DNA of 64,000 nt, taken from contig JBGPKL010000011.1 of assembly GCA_041485885.1 (NCBI GenBank), positions 6,837 to 70,836 of the forward strand, given 5' to 3'. Origin of the DNA: JACQFZ01 sp041485885. GTDB lineage: Bacteria > Pseudomonadota > Gammaproteobacteria > Acidiferrobacterales > Sulfurifustaceae. Below are positions 7,921-15,780 of this stretch, in pieces; within the stretch, counting starts at the first letter, position 1; every line of letters starts with the position of its first letter. Position numbers and translations under genes: made by a program. The notes under the pieces are model-generated. The model made no database searches, had not been told where the DNA came from, and saw only the letters and a list, made by a program, of their open reading frames with translations.

Positions 7921-8394
7921 CTAAGCGGGCGATGATTGTTGTAACGCGGATACGAACGACGTGACCGCTCCCGCGGCCTCATCTCTCGTACCCTCCGACT
8001 TCGAAGCGGCATCCGGGCCGCCGTCGATAGAAAGTGAAAGCGCTTTCGTTAGACCCCGGGTCGCATCGGCAGCAGCTCTCCGTTGTCGGTTGAGTAACAA
8101 GACAACTAGCGCGCGAAAGGCGTCGACGTCATATTGGTCGAACATCAACCCGGCGCCCTCCGGCGTAAGCCGCGCGACCAAAGCGGGCATCCGATACACT
8201 CGTGTGCCGCTTTCCTGTCGCAGCATCAATACCAGTTCAACCTGCGCGTTTTTGCTGAGGGTCGTCGGCGCGGTTCGAACGAACAAACCTCCGACACCGA
8301 CGTTTCCAATCCGTCCGCGTAAGATGCCGGCCGGTTGGTTGTCGATAACGACATCCACTTCCATGGCTTTGCGAGTTCCCCAGCGGCGTTCCAT
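7921..8394 (-). CDS. PilZ-domain protein (157 aa)
   Basis: Probable c-di-GMP-responsive or PilZ-like adaptor protein in the cytoplasm. The N-terminal ~90 residues form the PilZ fold: the arginine motif RRWGTRK at residues 3-9, then LRGRIGNVGVGGLFVRT, where the usual [D/N]xSxxG motif reads NVGVGG, with Gly in place of Ser. A C-terminal tail of about 55 residues is low in complexity. The start is very well supported: AAGGAGG lies 9 nt before ATG at 8394. It is a paralogue of the PilZ gene upstream (ERRW/EHRW and LRGR shared). The changed motif may weaken ligand binding. No partner gene indicates the pathway. Confidence 0.8.
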   Translation of the reverse strand: MERRWGTRKAMEVDVVIDNQPAGILRGRIGNVGVGGLFVRTAPTTLSKNAQVELVLMLRQESGTRVYRMPALVARLTPEGAGLMFDQYDVDAFRALVVLLLNRQRRAAADATRGLTKALSLSIDGGPDAASKSEGTRDEAAGAVTSFVSALQQSSPA

Positions 8395-8739
8395 AGTCTT
8401 TATTCCTCCTTCGTTCTAACCGGTTTCCGTCGGCGAGCGGCCGGGCTCTGTGGGCCGTCGCCGGGGGCTGCAGCAGACCCTCTAGCGGTCGACGTAGAAG
8501 CTTCGCGCCGACGGGGGTTTTATACTGGAAGCGAAATAGCCGCGTAATTGGGAGATATACCTTTATTAGTCAGGGTTTCTCCCTAGGGGCCTGTGCTGCA
8601 CGTCGTTCTCGGCGTATCTCGAACGAAACCACCTCACGCGCACGCTCTGGCACGCGCTGCTCTTGTTCCGTGAGCGCGAAGTTAGCGGTTCACTTTTGAC
8701 CGCGTCGTTCGTTTCGGTTTTTTCGACTGTCCGCTCCGC
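8395..8739. other. Intergenic stretch between two PilZ genes
   Basis: No convincing coding frame is seen on either strand. It includes a candidate minus-strand promoter at 8519-8547 and therefore a leader of about 115-120 nt before the downstream PilZ gene. No clear terminator was recognised for the upstream PilZ gene. Confidence 0.5.
8519..8547 (-). promoter_or_regulatory. Candidate sigma-70 promoter for the 157-aa PilZ gene
   Basis: On the minus strand, TTACGC (8547-8542) is followed after 17 nt by TATAAA (8524-8519). The -10 element is strong and the spacing ideal; the -35 is a partial match. Transcription would start about 120 nt before the ATG at 8394. Confidence 0.4.
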
Positions 8740-9036
8740 CTAAGTCGGCAGTGCCGACCATATGTCCGCCTCCACACGACTAAACATGAGTCCTACGCCC
8801 GACTCGCCGCACCGGGTCACAATAGCGGGCAATCGGTAAGAGCGACCGCCGCCGCCGTGCACGGGCAAGATCAATTCCACCGGCGTGTGCGACGGAAGCG
8901 CGGTGGCGAGCTGCACCATCGCTCCGCTGCTGCTGATATTGCGTAATCGTCCTCGCAGGAGGCCGAGGGGGCGGCATGCGATCGACACGCGAAGCCGCGC
9001 CGACCGGCGCGGCGCCCAGCGGTGCTCAATGCTCAA
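8740..9036 (-). CDS. PilZ-domain protein (98 aa)
   Basis: A single compact PilZ domain. From TTG at 9036 the protein begins MSIEHRWAPRRSARL, which aligns well with the start of the neighbouring PilZ protein. GGGGAGAGG lies about 4 nt upstream as ribosome-binding site, which is why this start is preferred over an in-frame TTG at 9075. The canonical motifs are complete: RxxxR in RWAPRRSAR and NxSxxG in RNISSSG, so c-di-GMP binding is plausible. VTRCGESGVGLMF near the C-terminus is another common PilZ element. Together with the 157-aa paralogue downstream it suggests a duplicated regulator pair. The biological output is unknown. Confidence 0.75.
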   Translation of the reverse strand: MSIEHRWAPRRSARLRVSIACRPLGLLRGRLRNISSSGAMVQLATALPSHTPVELILPVHGGGGRSYRLPAIVTRCGESGVGLMFSRVEADIWSALPT

Positions 9037-9075
9037 TGCGCCTCTCCCCGGAACAATGCCGACGGCCCGAGCCAA

Positions 9076-9448
9076 CCCTAGGTCGTCGTGGTGTGGATTT
9101 GAGCTTTGTCTTTTATACGGGTGTACCGGCGGGAGATGTATAAGGAGTTTCCCCGATCTTCCGCCGATGCGCGCTGGCTTGAAGGATCACTCTGTCCCGA
9201 CGCGCCCGTGAGTGAGGGGCGTGGGAATCAAAGAGACCGGGAAGCGCTGCGCGTTGCGGGCTCGTCAACCGGGACTAGCAGGCTTGCCGTCTATCGCAGC
9301 GCGCCGTCGCGGAGGGCGATTTCTGGTGCACGAGGCATCCCGATGTTCGCGATAGAGGGATATATCGAAGTAAGGAAATATTACTTCCGATTATAAATTC
9401 GCTCTCCTACGCTAGGCGCGAATCCCGTTCGAGTCGCGAGAGATTTCC
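9076..9448. other. Intergenic region between PilZ gene and sulfate transporter operon
   Basis: A 96-codon plus-strand frame exists (9106-9396) but its composition is not protein-like and no family is recognised. On the minus strand a TATAAA (9117-9112) might be part of the PilZ promoter. The right end holds the inverted repeat and the likely promoter of the sulfate operon. Confidence 0.45.
9367..9398 (+). promoter_or_regulatory. Inverted repeat and -10 element upstream of sbp
   Basis: GAAGTAA (9367-9373), 7-nt spacer, TTACTTC (9381-9387): a perfect 7-bp inverted repeat in an A+T-rich island. It is followed at once by TATAAA (9392-9397), a good -10 element, about 50 nt before the sbp start. 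No good -35 is seen, which fits an activator-dependent promoter. A sulfur regulator such as CysB is a reasonable guess from gene context only. Confidence 0.4.
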
Positions 9449-10447
9449 ATGTTCAAACGTTTATTGGTGGCCGCGTTGCTATCGAGCTCGGCGGTATTCG
9501 CCGTCAGCGCGCACGCGGCTGCGAAATTACTCAACGTTTCGTACGACCCGACGCGCGAACTTTATCAAGACTACAACGCCGCGTTTGTGAAATATTGGAA
9601 ACTGAAGTCCGGCGAGGACATGACGATCCGTCAGTCGCACGGCGGATCCGGCAAACAGGCGCGTGCCGTGATCGACGGTTTAGATGCCGACGTCGTGACG
9701 CTTGCGCTCGCATACGACATCGATGCGATCGCGCAGAAGGGTTTGGTGCCGCTCGACTGGCAAAAGCGGCTACCCCACAACAGCGCGCCATTCGCCTCGA
9801 CCATCGTATTTCTCGTACGCAAGGGCAATCCGAAGCGGATTCGCGATTGGAGCGATCTCATCAAGCCGGGCGTGGAAGTCGTTACACCGAACCCGAAGAC
9901 CTCGGGTGGGGCACGTTGGAATTACCTCGCGGCGTGGGGTTACGCGTTGAAGCAACCGGGGGGCGATGAGTCGAGTGCGCGCGCGTTCGTTGCGCAGATT
10001 TATCGGAACGTCAAAGTGCTCGACTCGGGCGCCCGCGGCTCGACGACGACGTTCGTCGAGCGTGGAATCGGCGATGCGTTGATCGCGTGGGAGAACGAGG
10101 CGTACCTCGCGGTGAAGGAGTTGGGGCCTGATAAGTTCGAGATCGTCACGCCCGCGCTCTCGATTCTCGCCGAGCCGCCGGTCACGGTGATCGATAAGGT
10201 CGTCGACCGCCACGGAACGCGACAAGCCGCGCAAGCGTATCTGGAGTATTTGTATTCGCCGCAAGCCCAGGAAATCGCCGCGAAGCATTACTATCGGCCG
10301 CGCGAGCCCAAGGTCGCCGCGAAGTACGCGAAGCAGTTCGCTCCGGTGAAGCTCTTTACCATCCATGAGATCGCGGGTAGCTGGCAGAAAGCGCAGCGGA
10401 CGCACTTCGCGGACGGCGGCCTGTTCGATCGGATTTACGGACCCTAA
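9449..10447 (+). CDS. sbp: Periplasmic sulfate/thiosulfate-binding protein
   Basis: High-affinity receptor delivering sulfate or thiosulfate to the CysTW permease. The 332-residue precursor has a classical signal peptide, ending near VSAHA-AAK (about residue 24). The mature start VSYDPTRELYQDYNAAF is the family hallmark, followed by SHGGSGKQARAV, which contributes to the oxyanion pocket, and NPKTSGGARWNYLAAWGY. It is the first gene of an sbp-cysT-cysW-cysA operon, only 3 nt before cysT. Substrate preference between sulfate and thiosulfate (Sbp versus CysP) cannot be separated by eye. Confidence 0.95.
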   Translation: MFKRLLVAALLSSSAVFAVSAHAAAKLLNVSYDPTRELYQDYNAAFVKYWKLKSGEDMTIRQSHGGSGKQARAVIDGLDADVVTLALAYDIDAIAQKGLVPLDWQKRLPHNSAPFASTIVFLVRKGNPKRIRDWSDLIKPGVEVVTPNPKTSGGARWNYLAAWGYALKQPGGDESSARAFVAQIYRNVKVLDSGARGSTTTFVERGIGDALIAWENEAYLAVKELGPDKFEIVTPALSILAEPPVTVIDKVVDRHGTRQAAQAYLEYLYSPQAQEIAAKHYYRPREPKVAAKYAKQFAPVKLFTIHEIAGSWQKAQRTHFADGGLFDRIYGP

Positions 10448-10450
10448 GTC

Positions 10451-11302
10451 ATGGTGGCGAACGCGACGATTCTAAAAAAACACAACGTACTGCCGGGATT
10501 TCGCCTCACGCTCGGCTATACGTTGCTCTATTTGGGTTTGATCGTGTTGATTCCGCTTTCCGCGGTGTTCATCAAGACGTTTAGTCTCGATTGGCCGACG
10601 TTCTGGAACGTCGTCACGGCGCCGCGCGTTCTGGCGTCGTACCGATTGACGTTCGGCGCGTCGTTTCTCGCCGCCGCGATCAATGCGATCTTCGGCGTGC
10701 TCGTCGCGTGGGTACTGGTGCGGTATTCGTTCGCGGGCAAACGCATCATTGATGCGCTCGTCGACCTTCCGTTCGCGTTGCCGACCGCCGTTGCCGGCAT
10801 TGCGCTCGCGGCGGTGTATGCGCCGAATGGCTGGATCGGTCAGTATCTAGCATCGCTCGGCATCAAGGTTGCGTTCACGCCGCTCGGCGTCTTGGTCGCG
10901 TTGACCTTCATCGGATTGCCGTTTGTCGTGCGCACGGTTCAGCCGGTGTTGGAGGATCTGGAACCGGAAAACGAAGAAGCGGCGGCGAGTCTAGGCGCCG
11001 GCCGCTGGCAGGTGTTCCGTCGCATCATCGTGCCGCCCGTGTTGCCGGCGGTGATGACCGGGTTTGCGCTCGCGTTCGCCCGCGCGGTCGGCGAGTACGG
11101 CTCCGTCATATTCATCGCGGGAAATCTTCCGATGGTGTCGGAGATCACACCGCTTCTCATCATCACCAAACTCGAGCAGTACGATTACGCCGGCGCGACC
11201 GCGATTGCGACCGTTATGCTCGTGGTTTCTTTTCTCATCCTGCTCGTCATCAACGCGCTTCAGTGGTGGACGCATCGCCGCCATGCGCCGTTGCCGGGTT
11301 GA
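10451..11302 (+). CDS. cysT: Sulfate ABC transporter permease CysT (CysU)
   Basis: Inner-membrane permease subunit paired with CysW. The 283 residues show about six hydrophobic helices, beginning with LTLGYTLLYLGLIVLIPLS. The permease coupling (EAA) loop is visible as EEAAASLGAGRWQVFRRI. The gene follows sbp after 3 nt, and its TGA (11300-11302) overlaps the ATG of cysW, so translation is coupled. Length and motif are ordinary for the sulfate permease family. Confidence 0.95.
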   Translation: MVANATILKKHNVLPGFRLTLGYTLLYLGLIVLIPLSAVFIKTFSLDWPTFWNVVTAPRVLASYRLTFGASFLAAAINAIFGVLVAWVLVRYSFAGKRIIDALVDLPFALPTAVAGIALAAVYAPNGWIGQYLASLGIKVAFTPLGVLVALTFIGLPFVVRTVQPVLEDLEPENEEAAASLGAGRWQVFRRIIVPPVLPAVMTGFALAFARAVGEYGSVIFIAGNLPMVSEITPLLIITKLEQYDYAGATAIATVMLVVSFLILLVINALQWWTHRRHAPLPG

Positions 11303-12198
11303 TGCGCGTGACCACGAGCGTGTCGGACTACGGAATCGCGCCGGGCGCCGCGCGCCGCTCGGTGGTCGAAGAGCCGGCGGCGGTGCGCTGGGCGTTGATC
11401 GCCGTGGCGCTGCTTTTTCTCGCGCTGTTTCTCCTGGTACCGCTCGCTGCAGTTTGGTACGAGGCGCTCAAGAAAGGCGTCGACGCGTATTTCGCGGCGC
11501 TCGCGAATCCTGACACGCTCGCGGCGATTACGCTTACCTTGATCGTCGCGGCCGCGGCAGTGCCCGTCAATCTCGTTTTCGGCGTCGCGGCCGCGTGGGC
11601 GATCGCGCGTTTCGATTTTCGCGGCAAGAGTATTTTGACGACGCTGATCGATTTACCGTTCTCGATCTCGCCCGTCGTCGCCGGCCTCATTTACGTGCTC
11701 GTGTTCGGCGCCGCCGGCTGGCTCGGCCCGTGGCTCGCGGCGCACGATTGGAAAGTGATTTTCGCGCTCCCCGGGATCGTGTTGACGACGGTTTTCATCA
11801 CCTTCCCCTTCGTCGCGCGCGAGTTGATCCCGCTGATGCAAGCGCAGGGGACCGAGGAGGAGGAAGCATCGCTCGTGCTCGGCGCTTCCGGCTGGCAGAT
11901 GTTCACGCGCGTGACGTTGCCGAATATTAAATGGGGCTTGTTGTACGGCGTGATACTTTGTAACGCGCGCGCGATGGGTGAGTTCGGCGCGGTGTCGGTC
12001 GTCTCCGGGCATATTCGCGGCGAAACCAACACGCTACCGTTGCAAGTCGAGATTCTGTACAACGAATACAATTTCACCGCGGCGTTCGCCGCGGCGTCGT
12101 TGCTGGCGCTGCTGGCATTGGCTACGCTTATTCTGAAGAGCATTGTCGAGTGGCGCACGCGCGAGGAGCCGGCGGCGCAAATGGAACGGAGGCCATGA
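11302..12198 (+). CDS. cysW: Sulfate ABC transporter permease CysW
   Basis: Second permease subunit, 298 residues from ATG at 11302, which overlaps the cysT stop in TGATG. A longer frame from 11263 lies inside cysT and is not needed. Hydrophobic helices match the family, beginning at about residue 30. The coupling loop reads EEEEASLVLGASGWQMFTRV. FGAVSVVSGHIRGETNTLPL near the C-terminus is a strong CysW signature. The stop lies 1 nt before the cysA ATG. Confidence 0.95.
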   Translation: MRVTTSVSDYGIAPGAARRSVVEEPAAVRWALIAVALLFLALFLLVPLAAVWYEALKKGVDAYFAALANPDTLAAITLTLIVAAAAVPVNLVFGVAAAWAIARFDFRGKSILTTLIDLPFSISPVVAGLIYVLVFGAAGWLGPWLAAHDWKVIFALPGIVLTTVFITFPFVARELIPLMQAQGTEEEEASLVLGASGWQMFTRVTLPNIKWGLLYGVILCNARAMGEFGAVSVVSGHIRGETNTLPLQVEILYNEYNFTAAFAAASLLALLALATLILKSIVEWRTREEPAAQMERRP

Positions 12199-12199
12199 T

Positions 12200-13273
12200 A
12201 TGAGCATCAAGGTAAGCCGTCTCACCAAGCGTTTCGGAAACTTCGTCGCCCTCGATGATGTGACCATCGACTTCCCGTCCGGCGAGCTCGTCGCGCTGCT
12301 CGGGCCGTCGGGTTGCGGCAAGACGACGCTGCTGCGCGTCATCGCCGGCTTACAGGCGCCAGACGCGGGCGAGGTGATCTTGCAAGGCGAAGATGCGTCG
12401 CTCCAGGACGTGCGTGCCCGCGGCGTCGGATTCGTGTTCCAGCATTACGCGCTGTTCCGCCACATGACCGTATTCGAGAACGTCGCGTTCGGCCTGCGCG
12501 TGAAGCCGCGGCGCGAGCGATTACCGAACGAGCAAATCGCCAAGAAGGTTCGTGACCTGCTCAACCTGGTGCAGCTCGACTGGCTCGCCGACCGCTACCC
12601 CTCGCAGCTCTCCGGCGGCCAACGCCAGCGCATCGCGCTCGCGCGCGCGCTCGCCGTGGAGCCCAAGGTGCTGCTGCTCGATGAACCGTTCGGCGCGCTC
12701 GACGCCAAGGTGCGCAAGGATTTGCGGCGCTGGCTGCGCAATCTGCACGACTCGCTGAAACTGACCAGCATCTTCGTCACGCACGATCAAGAGGAAGCGC
12801 TCGAAGTCGCCGACCGCGTGGTGCTGATCAATCGCGGCAAAGTCGAGCAGATCGGTACGCCCGAAGAAGTCTACGACCATCCGGCCTCACCCTTCGTCTA
12901 CGGTTTCCTTGGCTCGGTGAATCTCTTTCACGGGCGCGTGCACGAAGACGCGCTGCAGGTCGGCGAGCATCATCTTGCGCTCGATACGCATATGCTCGAG
13001 GCCGGCGCCCAGGCGATCGCGTACGCACGTCCGCACGATCTTGAGATCGAGCGCGAACTGCCCGGCGGCTCCGGGTTGCCCGCGACCATCAAACGGATTC
13101 GCGCCATCGGTCCGAACGCGCGGGTCGAGCTCGAGACGCGATTCGACGCGCGCCCGCTCGAAGTCGAAATATCGCGCGTGCGCTTGAAACACCTGGACCT
13201 CAAGGAAGGAGAACAGGTGCTGGTGAAGGCAAGGAACGTGCGCGTGTTTCCGCACGAGCGCAGTAGCGCGTGA
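12200..13273 (+). CDS. cysA: Sulfate/thiosulfate import ATP-binding protein CysA
   Basis: ATPase of the sulfate importer, 357 residues from ATG at 12200; AACGGAGG lies about 8 nt upstream. Walker A is GPSGCGKTT (35-43), the ABC signature is LSGGQRQRIALARAL, and Walker B with the D-loop is VLLLDEPFGALD. HDQEEALEVADR gives the switch His. A C-terminal extension of about 110 residues resembles the TOBE/regulatory domain of CysA and MalK. This completes the transporter; no cysteine biosynthesis gene follows. The next gene, an aminotransferase, is separated by 168 nt without a recognised terminator. Confidence 0.96.
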   Translation: MSIKVSRLTKRFGNFVALDDVTIDFPSGELVALLGPSGCGKTTLLRVIAGLQAPDAGEVILQGEDASLQDVRARGVGFVFQHYALFRHMTVFENVAFGLRVKPRRERLPNEQIAKKVRDLLNLVQLDWLADRYPSQLSGGQRQRIALARALAVEPKVLLLDEPFGALDAKVRKDLRRWLRNLHDSLKLTSIFVTHDQEEALEVADRVVLINRGKVEQIGTPEEVYDHPASPFVYGFLGSVNLFHGRVHEDALQVGEHHLALDTHMLEAGAQAIAYARPHDLEIERELPGGSGLPATIKRIRAIGPNARVELETRFDARPLEVEISRVRLKHLDLKEGEQVLVKARNVRVFPHERSSA

Positions 13274-13441
13274 CGCGGCCGGACACGATGAAATCCGGCA
13301 ATTAGGGTTCGTGCGCGAGGTTCATTCGGACCAAGCGGGCAAGTATTCCTCCTAAGTTCCTTTTCCCCCACAATAGCGCGCGGGTTGGCAATTCGGAGCC
13401 GGCCCAACAACCGAAAACTATTGGACCCTGGGGAACCTACC

Positions 13442-14620
13442 ATGCCGAAGACATCGCGCCGCACCTCGGTGTTCACCGAATCGCTCATCCGCGAGATGAC
13501 TCGCGTCGCGCAGAAGCACGGCGCGATCAATCTCGCGCAAGGGTTCCCCGATTTCGATCCGCCGCCGGCGCTGGTGCAGGCGGCCAAGGACGCGATGGAT
13601 TCCGGCCGACACCAGTACGCCATCACCTGGGGCGCGCCGGAATTGCGCAACGCGCTCGCGGCGAAGCTCACGCGCTTCATGGGCATGCCGGTCGATCCCG
13701 AGGGCGAGCTGGTCATCACCTGCGGCGCGACCGAGGCGATGATGGTCGCGATGATGACGGTGTGCGACCCCGGCGATCGCGTCGGTCTGTTCTCGCCGTT
13801 CTATGAAAATTACAGCGCCGACGCGATACTCACCGGTGCGACGCCGGTGCACGTGCCGCTGCACCCGCCCGAATACCATTTCGATCCCGCCGAGCTGCGC
13901 CGCGTGTTCGCGAGCGGGTTGAAGGCGTTCGTGCTCTGCAATCCGTCCAACCCGACCGGCAAAGTATTCACGCGTGCGGAGCTGGAGCAGATCGCCGCGC
14001 TCGCGGAGGAGTTCGATACGTTCGTGATCACGGATGAAGTTTACGAACACATCGTGTTCGCGCCGCATCGGCACACGTATTTCGCCGCGCTACCCGGGAT
14101 GAGCACGCGCACGCTGTCGTGCTCATCGCTCTCGAAGACGTACGCGATTACCGGTTGGCGACTCGGCTACGTGCTCGCCCATCCCTCGATCATCGCGCAG
14201 GCGCGCAAAGTCCACGACTTCCTCACCGTCGGCGCCGCGGCGCCGCTGCAACACGCCGTCGTCACCGCGCTGCATTTCCCCGCGAGCTACTACGACGAGT
14301 TGACGCGCGAGTACGCCGCGCGCCGCGATATTTTCCTCGGCTATCTCGATCGCACCGGCTTGAGTTATACGCGTCCACAGGGTGCGTACTACGTGATGGT
14401 CGATATCTCGCGCTTCGGTTACAAGAGCGACATCGAATTCTCGCACTGGCTCACGAAAGAAATCGGCGTCGCGCCCGTGCCCGGTTCGAGCTTCTTTGCC
14501 AACGGCGAGAACCGCTACGTCCGCTTCAACTTCGCCAAGCGCCCGGAGACGCTGCACGCGGCGGGTGAGCGGCTGTTGAAGCTGGGGCAAGGTGCGCCTC
14601 GTGCGGCAAGGTCGCGCTAG
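13442..14620 (+). CDS. PLP-dependent class I/II aminotransferase
   Basis: Fold-type I aminotransferase of 392 residues from ATG at 13442. An upstream in-frame start at 13385 adds a segment without family features. Visible elements are INLAQGFPDFDPP near the N-terminus, LCNPSNPTGKVF, VITDEVYEHI (PLP-binding Asp and Tyr) and the Schiff-base lysine in SSLSKTYAITGWRLGY. The NLAQGFPDF start and overall pattern resemble methionine aminotransferase / kynurenine-oxoglutarate transaminase (YbdL-like) proteins, but aspartate aminotransferase-like activity is also possible. Substrate is therefore left open. It stands alone between the sulfate operon and the TIR gene. Confidence 0.88.
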   Translation: MPKTSRRTSVFTESLIREMTRVAQKHGAINLAQGFPDFDPPPALVQAAKDAMDSGRHQYAITWGAPELRNALAAKLTRFMGMPVDPEGELVITCGATEAMMVAMMTVCDPGDRVGLFSPFYENYSADAILTGATPVHVPLHPPEYHFDPAELRRVFASGLKAFVLCNPSNPTGKVFTRAELEQIAALAEEFDTFVITDEVYEHIVFAPHRHTYFAALPGMSTRTLSCSSLSKTYAITGWRLGYVLAHPSIIAQARKVHDFLTVGAAAPLQHAVVTALHFPASYYDELTREYAARRDIFLGYLDRTGLSYTRPQGAYYVMVDISRFGYKSDIEFSHWLTKEIGVAPVPGSSFFANGENRYVRFNFAKRPETLHAAGERLLKLGQGAPRAARSR

Positions 14621-14694
14621 TTCGCGCACCAATTAAGTAGCGGCAGTGTCTAACACCCCAGCGTCTAGACCATAGCGCGCTTCGAGTAGCGCCC

Positions 14695-15711
14695 ATGGCA
14701 CACGAAGCGGAGCAGATTAGGCACACGCTTTCGACGATCTTTCATACCCAGGGGGAGACTATCGCAGCTGAGGTCTTGGACATTTGCCACGTCGAGGTGT
14801 CTTTCTTCGAGCATGACTTTGGGCGCGACATCTATAGCTTCGATCTACGAATTCCGACGGTGCGATTCGCGCAGCTGGAGAGAGACATAGATGAAATCGC
14901 ACAGAAGATACAAAACAAGTTACAAAAACTCGGTCTTGGAGGAGAGCACATCGGCCCAGTCCGTATTTATCCGGAGCCAAGCGTGGGTCCCGGGGCGATT
15001 GCAATGTCCGTCCCCACACGGACCGACGAGAATCGTATCTGGCAGCCAGGGCGTATTCGGCTCTTCCTGAGTCATGTCTCACGGATTAAAGGCGCTGCAT
15101 CCGAGCTGAAGAAGGCGCTAGCACCGCTCGGCATCGATTCTTTCGTCGCACACGAAGACATTCAACCCACGCAGCTATGGCACCGCGAGATCGAATTTGC
15201 ACTTCGTTCAATGGACGTCTTGTGCGCACTTGTCACGGACGACTTCGTGAAGAGCCAATGGACTGACCAGGAGGTTGGATTTGCGCTTGGTCGGGGCATC
15301 TCGGTCGTCGCCGTGAGCTGCGGAGCGGATCCGTACGGTCTTCTCGGAAAGCACCAAGCGTTGCGAGCTGACATTTCGCAACTCGCCGCATCTGGTCCCC
15401 GGGTCGCGGATATTATTTCCGCGCAAGATCACTTAAAAATCCGACTTACGGAGGGTTTGGTGGAGGCGATCGCGACGGCGATTTCTTTCCTAGGTGCGAA
15501 GGAGGGGATGAAGCGGGTTAGCAGTTTGCAGACGCATCTGTCCGACGCACAAATCATCCGGCTTCTGGAGGCTGCGCGAGACAATTCTCAGGTCCGCGAT
15601 GCGCATGGCGTTCCGGCGCAAATTCGCGAGATCGCCGTGAAGCGAAAGGTCGTTCTGCCCGAGACACCACAGGCTGCCACGGATGACTCTGAAGACGATA
15701 TCCCGTTTTGA
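14695..15711 (+). CDS. TIR-domain protein with SSB-like C-terminal tip
   Basis: A 338-residue soluble protein. Residues 1-115 are an unrecognised N-terminal domain. Residues 120-235 form a bacterial TIR domain: RIRLFLSHVSR as strand A, GIDSFVAHEDIQPTQLW as the BB-loop region, and WHREIEFALRSMD carrying Glu165, the likely catalytic glutamate of NAD-consuming TIRs, followed by SQWTDQEVGFALGRG. After a region of unknown fold, the last residues are acidic and end in EDDIPF, resembling the DDDIPF tip of single-stranded DNA-binding protein. TIR proteins commonly act in anti-phage defence through NAD depletion (known for the class). Some stretches are more A+T-rich than neighbours (22 G+C in the 60 bases from 14881), hinting at acquisition. 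No defence partner gene is adjacent. Confidence 0.82.
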   Translation: MAHEAEQIRHTLSTIFHTQGETIAAEVLDICHVEVSFFEHDFGRDIYSFDLRIPTVRFAQLERDIDEIAQKIQNKLQKLGLGGEHIGPVRIYPEPSVGPGAIAMSVPTRTDENRIWQPGRIRLFLSHVSRIKGAASELKKALAPLGIDSFVAHEDIQPTQLWHREIEFALRSMDVLCALVTDDFVKSQWTDQEVGFALGRGISVVAVSCGADPYGLLGKHQALRADISQLAASGPRVADIISAQDHLKIRLTEGLVEAIATAISFLGAKEGMKRVSSLQTHLSDAQIIRLLEAARDNSQVRDAHGVPAQIREIAVKRKVVLPETPQAATDDSEDDIPF

Positions 15712-15736
15712 TTGCGCAGCCGAAATAGGGAGAGGG

Positions 15737-15777
15737 AAAAAAATGAAACCCCTTGACCATTGCGGTCAAGGGGTTTC
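15737..15777 (-). terminator. Rho-independent terminator of ssrA
   Basis: On the minus strand a perfect 14-bp stem (GAAACCCCTTGACC paired with GGTCAAGGGGTTTC, loop GCAAT) lies 3 nt after the CCA end of tmRNA. It is followed by CA and seven T residues (15743-15737). It is a textbook intrinsic terminator. Confidence 0.9.
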
Positions 15778-15780
15778 GGT

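Noticed and set aside
9106..9396. 96-codon plus-strand frame before sbp
   Set aside because: Composition is not protein-like and it covers the promoter region.
12970..13719. A 249-codon minus-strand frame over cysA and the aminotransferase start
   Set aside because: Overlaps two supported genes; Ser/Arg-rich with no family match.
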